Positions 1 through 11,504 of a stretch of DNA of 64,000 bases are shown piece by piece (position 1 is the stretch's first letter; each line of letters starts with the position of its first letter). The position numbers were made by a program, and so were the translations under genes. Under the pieces are notes generated by a model, which worked only from the letters and a program-made list of their open reading frames with translations, was not told where the DNA came from and ran no database searches. The DNA comes from Acidobacteriota bacterium (GTDB lineage: Bacteria; Acidobacteriota; Vicinamibacteria; Vicinamibacterales; CAVVIG01): assembly GCA_016195265.1 (NCBI GenBank), contig JACPZW010000068.1:61121-125120 (forward strand). Direction: 5' to 3'.

Positions 1-401
1 GTCTCGGTCAGCGGCGCGCGCCACGCCGGTGAGCCGTCCTCGGCGTGACGCGCGACGAACGCGTCGCTGGTCGCGAAGAACAGCAATCCGTCGCCGACAG
101 TCAGTGCGGATCGAACGGGCGTCGAGATGATCCACGCCTGCTCGCCCGACGCGATCTCGTACGCAACGAGGCGGTCGTCGTCGATCGCGAAGTACGCACG
201 AGCGGCGTCGAACGCGGGCTCGGCGGTGGCGCGCGCGTTGAGCGCGAGCGTCCACACGGGCTCGACGGGCACGAGGGCCGGCGGCGTGCGATCGTATTTC
301 GTGAGCGGAGAAACCCGCGGCGTCTGCGCGGCAGCAGTCACCGAGCAGCACGCGATCAGGGCAACTGCACTACAACATCTTGTGGTCCGTGAGCGACCCA
401 C
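1..401 (-). CDS. PQQ-like beta-propeller exported protein (partial)
   Basis: Reading the minus strand from a GTG at 401 gives about 133 residues, open to the left edge. The N-terminus has an Arg-rich start, a hydrophobic stretch ([14 protein letters not shown]) and a plausible signal-peptide or lipoprotein cleavage region. The mature part carries repeated blades of the PQQ-quinoprotein/BamB type: [11 protein letters not shown] and, about 40 residues later, [11 protein letters not shown]. Such propellers act in the periplasm or outer membrane (BamB) or as quinoprotein dehydrogenases; the visible blades cannot tell these apart. The gene is divergent from guaA with 45 bp between starts. The GTG start is the first in frame before the signal sequence but is not certain. 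Confidence 0.6.
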   Translation of the reverse strand, partial: MGRSRTTRCCSAVALIACCSVTAAAQTPRVSPLTKYDRTPPALVPVEPVWTLALNARATAEPAFDAARAYFAIDDDRLVAYEIASGEQAWIISTPVRSALTVGDGLLFFATSDAFVARHAEDGSPAWRAPLTE

Positions 402-406
402 ACCGT

Positions 407-412
407 TATAAT
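407..412 (+). promoter_or_regulatory. Probable -10 box for guaA
   Basis: A perfect TATAAT lies 34 bp upstream of the guaA GTG start, in the short spacer between divergent genes. No good -35 hexamer is visible at 16-18 bp, so an activator or weak -35 would be needed. Confidence 0.45.
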
Positions 413-446
413 AGCGTTTTATCCGTCTGGCCCGACCCTTCGACCC

Positions 447-2074
<1,628 letters not shown>

Positions 2075-2075
<1 letters not shown>

Positions 2076-5000
2076 TGGCGGACTTCGTTCACCTCCATCT
2101 GCACACCGAGTTCTCGCTGCTCGACGGCGCGTGCCGGATCGACGAGCTGCTGGATCAGGCGGCGCGGCTGAAGATGCCCGCCATCGGCGTCACCGAGCAC
2201 GGGAACATGTTCTCGTCGGTGATGTTCCACGACCACGCGCGGCAGCGCGGGCTGAAGCCGATCCTCGGCTGCGAGGTCTACGTCGCGCCGGGCAGCCGGC
2301 TCACCAAGAGCGGCAACCCGGGCGAGACCGCGAATCACCTCATCCTGCTTGCCGAAAACAATGAGGGCTACCACAACCTCATCAAGGTCGTGTCGTCTGG
2401 TTACACCGAGGGCTTCTACTACAAGCCGCGAATCGACAAGGACCTGTTGGCGCAGCATTCGAGAGGACTGATCGGCCTCAGCAGCTGCCTGAAGGGCGAA
2501 GTCGCCGAGGGCCTGTCGCATCAGCAGGAGAAGAAGGCCCTCGACGCGGCCGCGGCGTATCGCGACATTCTGGGCACCGGCAATTTCTTTCTCGAAATGC
2601 AGTGGCACGGCATCGAGGAGCAGCGCATCGTCAATACCGGGTTGCCGGGGATGGCGAAGAACCTCGGTCTTCCGCTGGTCTGCACCAACGACGTCCATTA
2701 CCTGCGCGAAACCGACTCGCATCCGCACGACGTGCTGCTGTGTATCGGCACGGGCAAGGCCTTCAGCGATCCCAAGCGGCTCCGGTACGACGCGAAGCAG
2801 TTCTTCCTGAAGACGCCCGAGGAAATGACCGAGGTCTTCAAGGACTTTCCGGACGCGCTGGCCAATACGGTGCGCATCGGCGAGCGGTGCAACGTCACGC
2901 TCGGGGAAGGCGAGAACTTCCTGCCAAACTTCGACGTGCCGGCCGGATTCACGCTCGACGACTACTTCGAGCACGTGGTGCGCGACGGCTTCGCCAACCG
3001 GCTGGCGCGGCTGAAGCAGCTCGCCGGCATGGGCGCGCTGCGGCATACGGTCGACGAGTACGAGCGCCGGCTCGCGTACGAAATCGCGATGATCAAACAG
3101 ATGAAGTACCCCGGGTACTTCATGATCGTCTGGGATTTCATCCGCTACGCGCGCGAGCACCAGATTCCGGTCGGGCCCGGCCGCGGATCGGCCGCCGGCA
3201 GCCTCGTGGCGTACTGCCTGCGCATCACCGACGTCGACCCGCTGGACTTCGACCTCCTCTTCGAGCGCTTCCTCAATCCCGAGCGCGTGTCGCTGCCCGA
3301 TATCGACATCGACTTCTGCGAGCGGCGGCGCGGCGAGGTCATCGACTACGTGACCCGCAAGTACGGCCGCGAAAACGTCGCGCAGATCATCACCTTCGGG
3401 ACGATGAAGGCGCGCGCCGTCGTCCGGGACGTGGGCCGCGTGCTGGAGATGCCGTTCGCCGACGTCGACAAGGTCGCGAAGCAGATTCCGGCGGCGCTCG
3501 ACATGACGCTGGACAAGGCGCTCGAAGAGAGCGAGCCGCTCCGGCTGATGGAGCAGACGGACCGCAAGGTCAAGGAGCTGCTCAGCGTCGCGAAGCGGCT
3601 CGAGGGCATGACGCGGCACGCGTCGGTCCACGCCGCGGGCGTCGTCATCGCGCCGAAGGCGATCACGGAGTACGCGCCGCTGTACCGCGGGGCGCACGAT
3701 GAAATCGTCACGCAGTGGTCGATGAAGGACATCGAGCGCGTCGGACTGCTCAAGATGGACTTCCTCGGCCTGAGCACGCTGACGCTCATCGACGACTGCG
3801 TGCAGGAGATCGAGCGCACGACGGGCGACCGGGTGGACATCGACCGAGTGCCGCTCGACGACGCGAAGACGTATCAGCTGTTTCAGGACGGCCAGACGTT
3901 CGGCATCTTCCAGTTCGAGAGCAGCGGCATGCGCGAGATTCTGCGCAAGGCCAAGCCGCAGCGGCTCGAAGACCTGATCGCGTTGAACGCGCTGTACCGC
4001 CCCGGGCCGCTTCGCAGCGGGATGGTGGACGACTTCATCGCGCGCAAGCAGGGCAAGACGGAAGTGAAGTACGAGCTGCCCGAGCTCGAGCCGATTCTCT
4101 CCGAGACGTACGGCGTCATCGCCTATCAGGAACAGGTGATGCGGATCTCGAACGTCCTGGCGGGCTTCTCGCTCGGCGAAGCCGACATCCTCCGCAAGGC
4201 GATGGGGAAGAAGAACGCCGAGGTGATGCAGAAGCAGCGCGCGAAGTTCGTGGACGGCGCGAAGAAGCGCGGCGTGAGCGACAAGAAGGCAACGCACATC
4301 TTCGATCTGATGGAGCACTTCGCCGGGTACGGCTTCAATAAGTCGCACTCGACGGCGTATGCGTTCCTCGCGTACCAGACGGCGTACCTGAAGGCGAATT
4401 ACCCGTGGCACTTCGCGTCGGCGCTCCTGACAATCGAAGCGCAGAACACGGAGAAGCTCGCGCTGTACCTCGGAGAGAGCCGGGAGCGTGGCGTGCCCAT
4501 GCTGCCCCCCGATCTGAACGAGAGCCAGATGCGCTTCGCCGTCGAGCCGGGGCGAGGCGTGCGGTTCGGCCTGACGGCGATCAAGAACGTCGGCGAGGGC
4601 GCGATTCAGTCGCTGCTCGACGTTCGCAAGGCGCACGGGCGCATCTCGTCGCTCCACGCGCTGTGCGAGGACCTCGACCTGCGCCTCGTGAACAAGCGCG
4701 TCTTCGAGAGCCTCGTCAAGGCCGGCGCGTGCGATTCGCTCGCGAAGGGTGACCCGGTGCTCGAGGCGCTGCCGTCGGCGGCGCTGCGCCCGCGCCTGGT
4801 TGCCGCGATCGACGCCGCCTGCGAGCACGGGGCGCGCATGCAGCGTTCGAAGGACAGCGGGCAGGGGAACCTCCTTGGCGGGTTCGATAGCGAGCCGGAG
4901 TCGTCCGGCGGCGGACCGCGGGTGGCGACGCTGCCGGCCGCGAAGCCGTGGACTGAAGCGGAGCAGCTCGGCTTCGAAAAGGAGACGCTGGGCCTTTACT

Positions 5001-5638
5001 GGAGCGGCCATCCCGTCGATCGCTACGCCGGCGCGCTGAAGGATTTCGGGGCGAAGTCGATCGGCGAGCTGAGCGAGGTACAGTCCGGTTCGCGCGACAA
5101 CGGCTGGGGGGCGGGCGGGCCCAAGCCGATCGAGGCCGAGACCAGCGTCGGCGGCATCGTGGCCGCGGTGCGCCAGCTCAAGACGCGCAAGGGCGATCGC
5201 ATGGCCGTGTTCACGCTGGAAGATTCGCAGGGCGGGGTCGAGGTGATTGCCTTCCCCGAGGCGTTCCAGCGCAGCGCAGGCCTGATCGAAACGGGCACGT
5301 TGGTGCTGGTGCGCGGCAAGTTGGAACGCGACGATGAGTCGACGCGGCTGCTGGCGGCGGACATCGCGCCGCTCGAGAGCGTCCACGAGCGCCTGTCGCG
5401 CGAAGTGGCGATTCGGCTGAAGCAGCCGGCGGGCCGCGAGATGTTCGAGGCGCTCGGCGAGATCTTCTCGCGGCACCGCGGCGATCGGCGCGTCGCGTTC
5501 GAGATCGAGGTCGCGGGCAGCGCCGCGCCGATCCGCGTGCGCGCGGAAGTGTCGTCGCAGATTCGCGTCCGGCCGTCGCCGGCGCTCATTCAGGAAGTCG
5601 AGCAACTCGTCGGCCGCGGCGCCGTGGAGCTTCGATAA
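2075..5638 (+). CDS. dnaE: DNA polymerase III alpha subunit
   Basis: Replicative polymerase of 1187 residues. The start chosen is ATG at 2075 because the protein then begins MADFVHLHLHTE, the usual DnaE start; a GTG at 2066 would add three residues. An N-terminal PHP domain (HLHLHTEFSLLDG, TEHGNMF) is followed by the family C polymerase core with the catalytic aspartates in LPDIDIDF and the fingers signature PVGPGRGSAAGSLVAY. Tandem HhH and an OB fold (VGGIVAAVRQ, FTLEDSQGGVEVIAFP) close the protein. It overlaps the guaA stop by one base and lies 3 bp before accA. Confidence 0.97.
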
Positions 5639-5641
5639 TCG

Positions 5642-6607
5642 ATGCCACTGGAAACGCTCGAGTTCGAGGAGCCGATCGCCGCCCTCCTGAAGGAGATCGA
5701 GGCCCTGACGCAGCTGCCGCGGACCGACGCGCGCGACCGCGAGATCGAGGCGCTCGGCCGGCGGCTCGTGACGGTGCGCGGCACCCTCTACAAGTCGCTC
5801 ACGCCGTGGCAGCGCGTGCTCGTCGCGCGGCACCCGAATCGACCCGGGCTCGAGGACTTCATCCAGCGGCTGTTCACCGGCTTCGTCGAGATCCACGGCG
5901 ATCGCCGGTTCGCCGACGACCACGCGCTGATGACGGGCTTCGCCGAGTTCAAGGGCCAGCCGGTGCTGCTCGTCGGCCACGTCAAGGGCGGCGACACGAA
6001 GGAAAAAATCTTCAGAAACTTCGGCTACGCCAGGCCCGAAGGGTACCGCAAGGCGCTGCGCGCGATGCGGCTCGCCGAGAAGTTCAGACGCCCGATCATC
6101 GTGTTCGTGGACACGCCGGCCGCCTATCCCGGCATCGAATCCGAGGAACGCGGCGTCGCCGAAGCCATTGCCGTCAACATCCGCGACATGACCGTCCTCG
6201 ACACGCCGATCATCGTGATCGTCAGCGGCGAAGGCGGAAGCGGCGGCGCGCTCGGCATCGCCATCGGCGACCGCGTGCTGATGCAGGAGTTTGCGATCTA
6301 CAGCGTGATCCCGCCGGAAGGGTGCGCGGCGCTCGTGTGGCGTGATTCATCGAAGAAGGCGGAGGCCGCGGCGGCGCTGAAACTGACCGCGCCCGATCTT
6401 CTGGAGTTCGGGATCATCGACGAGATCGTGAAGGAGCCGATCGGGGGCGCGCATACCGATCCCGCGGCGGCGGCGCAGTTGGTCGACGACGTCCTGACGC
6501 GCGTGCTCGCCGAGGTGGGCGCGATGACGTCGGATGCGCGGCTGGCGAAGCGGTACGAGAAGTTCAGGAACATGGGGAGAGCCGGGATCGAATTCCTGGA
6601 AGAGTAA
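5642..6607 (+). CDS. accA: Acetyl-CoA carboxylase carboxyltransferase alpha subunit
   Basis: Works with AccD to transfer the carboxyl group from carboxybiotin to acetyl-CoA, the first committed step of fatty acid synthesis. The 321 residues match the family length. Recognisable elements are the N-terminal helical region (LEFEEPIAALLKEIEAL), HPNRPGLEDF, GDRRFADDHA, the oxyanion-hole region GEGGSGGALGIA and the C-terminal LIDE-type segment (EFGIIDEIVKEPIGGAH). It begins 3 bp after dnaE; the dnaE-accA order is common in several phyla. Confidence 0.96.
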   Translation: MPLETLEFEEPIAALLKEIEALTQLPRTDARDREIEALGRRLVTVRGTLYKSLTPWQRVLVARHPNRPGLEDFIQRLFTGFVEIHGDRRFADDHALMTGFAEFKGQPVLLVGHVKGGDTKEKIFRNFGYARPEGYRKALRAMRLAEKFRRPIIVFVDTPAAYPGIESEERGVAEAIAVNIRDMTVLDTPIIVIVSGEGGSGGALGIAIGDRVLMQEFAIYSVIPPEGCAALVWRDSSKKAEAAAALKLTAPDLLEFGIIDEIVKEPIGGAHTDPAAAAQLVDDVLTRVLAEVGAMTSDARLAKRYEKFRNMGRAGIEFLEE

Positions 6608-6624
6608 CGTCTCACGACGATGGA

Positions 6625-6655
6625 ACCACTGAGGACACGGGGGACACGGAGGGAA
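6625..6655 (-). repeat. CCTCCGTG-type repeat tract
   Basis: On the minus strand this reads as degenerate repeats of CCTCCGTGTCC, ending in an AGTGGTT-like unit. It directly follows the GxxExxY remnant in its translation frame (reads PSVSPVSSVV). A second, inverted pair of the same family lies at 57083-57160. Confidence 0.6.
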
Positions 6656-6656
6656 G

Positions 6657-6755
6657 GTCCTTGACACGGTTCTCGACGAGAAAGTCGATGCGGTACCCGG
6701 CATCCAGCCTGACCCCGCGATAGAAAACGGGCAACTGCAACTGGTGCTCGAAATG
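6657..6755 (-). pseudogene. GxxExxY protein remnant (PDDEXK-like family)
   Basis: A 33-residue stretch on the minus strand contains LPVFYRGVRLDAGYRIDFLV followed by ENRVKD. This matches the central signature of the GxxExxY family, roughly VPLPVxYKGxRLDxGYRxDLLV. Neither the upstream GxxExxY half nor the C-terminal nuclease-like part is present. The 3' end runs straight into CCTCCGTG repeats, a neighbourhood often seen for this family. Its 5' end overlaps the first possible recJ start codons. The match is from memory of the family consensus, not a search. Confidence 0.6.
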
Positions 6756-6758
6756 CTG

Positions 6759-8492
6759 ATGATTAGCCCCCGCTGGGATCTGCTGCCCGCCGACGAAGCC
6801 GCCACGACGAGGCTGGCTGCGGCCCTCGGGCTCGACCCGACCATCGCGCGTCTCCTCTGTCAGCGCGGATTCTCCGATCCCGAACTCGCCGGGCGCTTCC
6901 TGCATCCGTCGCTCGAGCATCTGCACGATCCGATGTTGCTCGCCGACATGAGCGTCGCGGTCGATCGCATTCTCGCCGCGATCGCGCGCAAGGAACGGAT
7001 CGCGATCCACGGCGACTACGACGTCGACGGCGTGACGTCGACCGTGATCCTCCGGCGCGCGCTCGAATTGCTCGGCGCGGACGTGATGCACTTCATCCCG
7101 GAGCGGTTGCGCGACGGTTATGGACTGCAGCCGGCGGCGATCGAACGCCTGCACGCCGATGGCATCGCGCTCGTCGTCTCGGTGGATTGCGGCATCCGCG
7201 GCGCGGACGCGGCGCGGCGCGCGCGCGAGCTCGGCGTCGATTTGATCATCACGGATCACCACGAACCCGACGCGGAGCTGCCGCCGGCCCTGGCCGTCAT
7301 CAACCCGAAGCGCCGCGACTGCACCTACCCGGATAAACACCTCGCCGGCGTCGGCGTCGCGCTGAAACTCGTGCAGGCGCTGTGCCGCACGTCGGGTCGC
7401 GAGAGGTGGCTGCCCGGCTTCATCAAGGTCGCGGCGATTGGCACGCTCGCCGACGTCGTGCCGCTGGTCGGCGAGAATCGCGTCATCGCGAAGGTCGGCC
7501 TCGAGCTGCTCACGCGGGGCCCGCACAAGATCGGGCTGCGCGCGCTCCTCGACGTGTCAGGCCTCAGCGGCAAGACGATCGACAGCTATCACGTCGGGTT
7601 CATGCTCGCGCCTCGCGTGAACGCCGCCGGACGGATGAGCACCCCCGACATCGCGACGCGCCTCCTGCTCGCGCAGGACGAATCGATGGCCGAGGAGGTG
7701 CGCCAGCTCGCCCAGCAGCTGGACGGCGAAAACGTGCGCCGCCAGGCGGAGGAAGCGGAGATTCTGGCGGCCGCGAAGAAGATCGTCCAGACCGATCCTG
7801 AAGTCGGTGCCCGCTCGATCCTGGTCGTCGCCGGTGACGGTTGGCACCGCGGCGTCATCGGGATCGTCGCGTCGAAACTGGTCGATGCGTTTCACCGGCC
7901 GGCCATCGTGCTGTCGATCGAGGACGGCGTCGCGCAGGGATCGTGCCGCAGTATTCCGCGGTTCGACATGCTGGGAGCGCTCGAGCGCTGCGCCCCGATC
8001 CTCGTGCGCTTCGGCGGACACAAGCAGGCGGCCGGCCTGGCGCTCGAGGCGTCGCGCGTCCGGGAGTTCCGGGCCGCGGTCAACGCGGTCGCGGACGAGA
8101 CGCTGGGCCCGGAGGATCTCATACCGCGCCTCAGGATCGACGGCGGCCTGACGTTCCGCGGAATCACCGGCGACGTCGCGGCCGGCGTGCTGTCGCTGGC
8201 GCCCTTCGGCGCCGGCAATCCGCGTCCGGTGTTCGCCGCGCGGCGCGTCGAGATCGTCGACGGCCCGCGCAAGCTCAAGGAGCGCCACCTGAAGATGGCC
8301 CTGAAGCAGGACGGCCGGATTTTCCGCGCGGTCGCCTGGCGCGCGGCCGAGCGGCACGACTACCTCACCGAACACAAGGCCGCCCTCGACGTCGCCTTTT
8401 CCCTCGAGCAGAATCAGTACAATGGACAGACGACCGTGGAACTGACGGTGGCAGATCTCAAGAAGTCTGAATCTGAGGATTTTAGGATCTGA
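6759..8492 (+). CDS. recJ: Single-stranded-DNA exonuclease RecJ
   Basis: 5'-3' ssDNA exonuclease of recombination and mismatch repair; 577 residues from ATG 6759. Starts at 6744 and 6753 are also in frame, but 6759 avoids most of the GxxExxY remnant. Metal-binding motifs of the DHH family are present: HGDYDVDGVTS, DCGI, and ITDHHEP. APRVNAAGR and the DHHA1 segment GWHRGVIGIVASKL plus RFGGHKQAAG follow, then the C-terminal OB fold. The last residues (SESEDFRI) and the stop codon are encoded by a simple repeat that begins at about 8465, so the tail is probably not ancestral. Confidence 0.94.
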   Translation: MISPRWDLLPADEAATTRLAAALGLDPTIARLLCQRGFSDPELAGRFLHPSLEHLHDPMLLADMSVAVDRILAAIARKERIAIHGDYDVDGVTSTVILRRALELLGADVMHFIPERLRDGYGLQPAAIERLHADGIALVVSVDCGIRGADAARRARELGVDLIITDHHEPDAELPPALAVINPKRRDCTYPDKHLAGVGVALKLVQALCRTSGRERWLPGFIKVAAIGTLADVVPLVGENRVIAKVGLELLTRGPHKIGLRALLDVSGLSGKTIDSYHVGFMLAPRVNAAGRMSTPDIATRLLLAQDESMAEEVRQLAQQLDGENVRRQAEEAEILAAAKKIVQTDPEVGARSILVVAGDGWHRGVIGIVASKLVDAFHRPAIVLSIEDGVAQGSCRSIPRFDMLGALERCAPILVRFGGHKQAAGLALEASRVREFRAAVNAVADETLGPEDLIPRLRIDGGLTFRGITGDVAAGVLSLAPFGAGNPRPVFAARRVEIVDGPRKLKERHLKMALKQDGRIFRAVAWRAAERHDYLTEHKAALDVAFSLEQNQYNGQTTVELTVADLKKSESEDFRI

Positions 8493-8540
8493 GAATTTGA
8501 GAATCTGAGAATCTGAGAATCTGAGACTCTGAGGATTTGA
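8465..8540 (+). repeat. Simple repeat, GAGAATCTG period 9
   Basis: Degenerate tandem units of GAGAATCTG/GAGGATTTG. The tract begins inside the recJ 3' end and provides its TGA stop. It is not palindromic. Confidence 0.8.
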
Positions 8541-8543
8541 CGC

Positions 8544-8608
8544 CTTCACATCCTCACATCCTCACATCCTCACATCCTCACATCCTCACATCCTCACATC
8601 CTCACATC
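8544..8608 (+). repeat. Simple repeat, CATCCTCA period 8
   Basis: About eight near-perfect CATCCTCA units fill the spacer right up to 4 bp before the next ATG. The translation through it (SHPHILTS repeats) is an artefact of an open frame, so the downstream gene is started at 8612. No spacers are present, so it is not a CRISPR array. Confidence 0.85.
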
Positions 8609-8611
8609 TCC

Positions 8612-10723
8612 ATGTCTCCCTGGCAACGTCGCGCGCGCGTGTTCACCGCGGTGTTCGGCGTGGTGGTTGCGATTCTGGTGGCCCGCGGCCTGAAGCGCCG
8701 CACGCCCGCGCCGGACCTGCCGCCCGTCGTGCGGGTCGATCCCAGCGCGATCGTCGAAGGGACCGGCGCCCGGACCGAGCGCAGCAAAGGGCCCCGCGAG
8801 ACCTTCACGATTGAATCCGAACACCAGTTTACCTACGCGGACGGCACCGCGAAGCTCACGGGCTTGAAGATCCGCACGACGTCCCGCGACGAACCGTCGC
8901 GCGCCTTTACGGTCACCGGGGACGAGAGCAAGGTCGGGCAGAACGAGTCGGCGATTGCCGTGGATGGGCACGTGACGTTGAGAGCGTCCGACGGCCTCGT
9001 CGCGACCATGGACCGCGCAACCTACGCCAAGAGCGACGCCATCGTCCGCGCGCCCGGTGTTGTCGCATTCACGCGCGGACGGGTGAGCGGCCAGGGCGTC
9101 GGCATGATCTACGACAACAACACCGATGTCCTCACGCTGCTGGAACAGGCGATTGTCCGCATCGCCCCTGACGAAGCGGGCACGGGCGGGATCGAGGTTG
9201 TCTCGGGCACGGCGGTGCTCGCGCGCGGCCAGAAATCCATGCGATTCGAGCGCGGCGTGAAAATCACGCGGCCCGGGGAAGTCATCGGCGCGGACGCGTC
9301 CGACGCGCAATTCAGCGACGACGAGAAGCGCATCGAGACCGTGGCCCTGCATGGCAGTGCGCGCATCAGGACGAGCGGCGCCGCCGCCGGCGGGGTGCAG
9401 TCCATGTCCGGCAATGACATGAACCTGACCTATGCCGACGATGGCCAGACGCTGCGGCACGCGCAGATCGTCGGCAACGCCGTCAGCACGATGGCCGGGC
9501 AGGCAGGGAGCGCCGGGCGCGAGATCAAAGCGTCGGTCATCGACGTGGCGCTCGGGCCGGACGGCGCGACGCCGACGGCGCTCACCGGACGGCTGGCGGT
9601 CCAATTGACGTTTCCGCCGGAAGCCGGCGCCCCCGGCCGCACGATTGCCGCGACCAACCTCGACGCGAAGGGCGAACCGGGCGAGGGATTGAAGCACGCG
9701 ACGTTTACCGGCAGCGTCCAGTTCCGGGAGCGCGGAGCCAACGTCGATCGGTCGGCGACCTCGACGACGCTCGAGGTGGGTCTTACCCAGGGCATGAGCA
9801 CGATCGAAGATGCGAAGTTCTCGCAGACGGTGCGGTTTCAGGACGGCCGCATGACGGCGCAAGCCGCCGCGGCCCGTTACGATCCCGACATGGGCACGCT
9901 GGCGCTCAGCGGGTCGGAGCCGAACCTGACCGTGCCGCACGCGGCCAACGAGCAGATTGCGGTGGACGCGGAGAAGATCAACGTGACGCTCGAGGGCCCG
10001 ATCGTGAAAGCGGAAGGCGGCGTCCGCAGCCAGTTGCAGCCGCCGCAGAAGAGCGACAAGCCGGGCGATGCGGGCAACGACGTCAAGCTACCGTCGATGT
10101 TGAAGCAGGATCAAGTGGTCTTCGTGCTGGCCGACAAGCTGGACTACGACGGCGCAAAATCGAAAGGCGTCTACACCGGCTCGGCCCGCTTGTTTCAGGG
10201 CGACACGTCCATCAAGGGCGGGACGATCCTGATCGACGACAAGAACGGCGATCTCGCGGTGACCGGCGGCGTGACGTCGGCCAGCGTCCTCGAGTCCGTG
10301 GACAAGGACAAGAAAACGACGCGCACGCCGTCACTGGCGTCCGCGAAGGACCTGAAGTACGACGACGAGACTCGCCGCCTCACCTACACTGGGGACGCGC
10401 ACTTGAGCGGGACCGACGGCGACATGACGGCGGGCAGGATTGAGCTGTTCCTCAAACCCTCCGGCAACGAAGTCGATCGCGCCGAGGCGTACGACGGCGT
10501 CACGCTGCGCGAGCAGGGCCGTAAGACGACCGGCACGCGGCTGAGCTATACCTCCGAGGACGAGAAGTACATCGTGACGGGGACACCAGTGACCATCGTG
10601 GACACGTGCGGGCGCGAGAACGTCGGCCGGACGCTGACGTTCGTCAAGTCCACCGACCTGATCGTTCTCGACGGCAACGGCGAAGTCCGCACGCAGAACA
10701 AGAACGGCGGGAAGTGTCCCTGA
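8612..10723 (+). CDS. LPS export periplasmic protein, LptC/LptA-like (large)
   Basis: A 703-residue protein with an N-terminal membrane anchor ([17 protein letters not shown], about residues 10-27) and a long periplasmic part rich in beta strands, of the LptC/OstA (LptA) beta-jellyroll type. Repeating segments such as [21 protein letters not shown] and [20 protein letters not shown] are typical of OstA-like slabs. It is far longer than LptC (about 190) or LptA (about 185), so it may join LptC and several LptA-like units into one bridge. It overlaps lptB by one base, which supports a role in LPS transport from the inner membrane. Start at 8612 because everything upstream is simple repeat. Confidence 0.75.
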   Translation: MSPWQRRARVFTAVFGVVVAILVARGLKRRTPAPDLPPVVRVDPSAIVEGTGARTERSKGPRETFTIESEHQFTYADGTAKLTGLKIRTTSRDEPSRAFTVTGDESKVGQNESAIAVDGHVTLRASDGLVATMDRATYAKSDAIVRAPGVVAFTRGRVSGQGVGMIYDNNTDVLTLLEQAIVRIAPDEAGTGGIEVVSGTAVLARGQKSMRFERGVKITRPGEVIGADASDAQFSDDEKRIETVALHGSARIRTSGAAAGGVQSMSGNDMNLTYADDGQTLRHAQIVGNAVSTMAGQAGSAGREIKASVIDVALGPDGATPTALTGRLAVQLTFPPEAGAPGRTIAATNLDAKGEPGEGLKHATFTGSVQFRERGANVDRSATSTTLEVGLTQGMSTIEDAKFSQTVRFQDGRMTAQAAAARYDPDMGTLALSGSEPNLTVPHAANEQIAVDAEKINVTLEGPIVKAEGGVRSQLQPPQKSDKPGDAGNDVKLPSMLKQDQVVFVLADKLDYDGAKSKGVYTGSARLFQGDTSIKGGTILIDDKNGDLAVTGGVTSASVLESVDKDKKTTRTPSLASAKDLKYDDETRRLTYTGDAHLSGTDGDMTAGRIELFLKPSGNEVDRAEAYDGVTLREQGRKTTGTRLSYTSEDEKYIVTGTPVTIVDTCGRENVGRTLTFVKSTDLIVLDGNGEVRTQNKNGGKCP

Positions 10724-11457
10724 TGGCAATGCCGGCGACGCTTCGCACGCACGAGCTGACGAAGTCGTACGGCGGGCGCACCGTCGTGCGGGGCGTGAGC
10801 CTGGAGGTCACGTCCGGCGAGGTCGTCGGCCTGCTCGGGCCGAACGGCGCCGGCAAGACGACCACGTTCTACATGACGGTCGGCCTGACCGCGCCAGACT
10901 CGGGGCGCGTCGAGCTGAACGGCGTCGACGTGACCGACGACCCGATGTACATCCGCGCGCGGAAAGGCATCGGGTATCTGCCGCAGGAGCCGTCGATCTT
11001 CCGCGGCCTTACGGTCGAACAGAACGTGCTGGCGATTCTCGAGACGATGGGGCTCGATAGCGCAACGCGGCGGGCGCGGCTGCGCGATCTCCTTGCGGAG
11101 CTGAATCTGACCCCGCTCTCGCAGTCGCCGGCGCACACCTTGTCGGGAGGGGAGCGGCGGCGTGTGGAGATCACCAGGGCGCTGGTCGTGTCGCCGCAGT
11201 TCATCCTCCTCGACGAGCCGTTCGCCGGCATCGACCCGATCGCGGTGTCGGACATTCAGAAGATCATTTTTCACCTGAAGGAACGGGGCATCGGCGTGCT
11301 GGTGACGGACCACAACGTGCGTGAAACCCTGCGCATTACGGATCGCGCCTACATCGTCCACGATGGGGTGATTTTCAAGAGCGGCACCCCTTCAGCGCTG
11401 GCCCAGGATGAAGACGTCCGAAGGATTTACCTGGGGACAGAGTTCCGATTGGACTAA
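10723..11457 (+). CDS. lptB: LPS export ABC transporter ATPase LptB
   Basis: Cytoplasmic ATPase that powers LPS extraction with LptF/LptG. The 244 residues contain Walker [10 protein letters not shown], a Q-loop [13 protein letters not shown] typical of LptB, the signature [11 protein letters not shown], Walker [12 protein letters not shown] and the switch His in DHNVRET. The start is ATG 10723, overlapping the previous stop (TGATG), which gives [12 protein letters not shown]. The permeases it needs are encoded about 20 kb away, at 31193. Confidence 0.95.
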   Translation: MAMPATLRTHELTKSYGGRTVVRGVSLEVTSGEVVGLLGPNGAGKTTTFYMTVGLTAPDSGRVELNGVDVTDDPMYIRARKGIGYLPQEPSIFRGLTVEQNVLAILETMGLDSATRRARLRDLLAELNLTPLSQSPAHTLSGGERRRVEITRALVVSPQFILLDEPFAGIDPIAVSDIQKIIFHLKERGIGVLVTDHNVRETLRITDRAYIVHDGVIFKSGTPSALAQDEDVRRIYLGTEFRLD

Positions 11458-11504
11458 ACTAGGCGTGGGAATTGCATGTGCCGGTTTTCCCGGCGTCCGG
11501 CTCA

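Noticed and set aside
8544..8608. CRISPR-like array
   Set aside because: Contiguous 8-bp units with no spacers and no cas genes.
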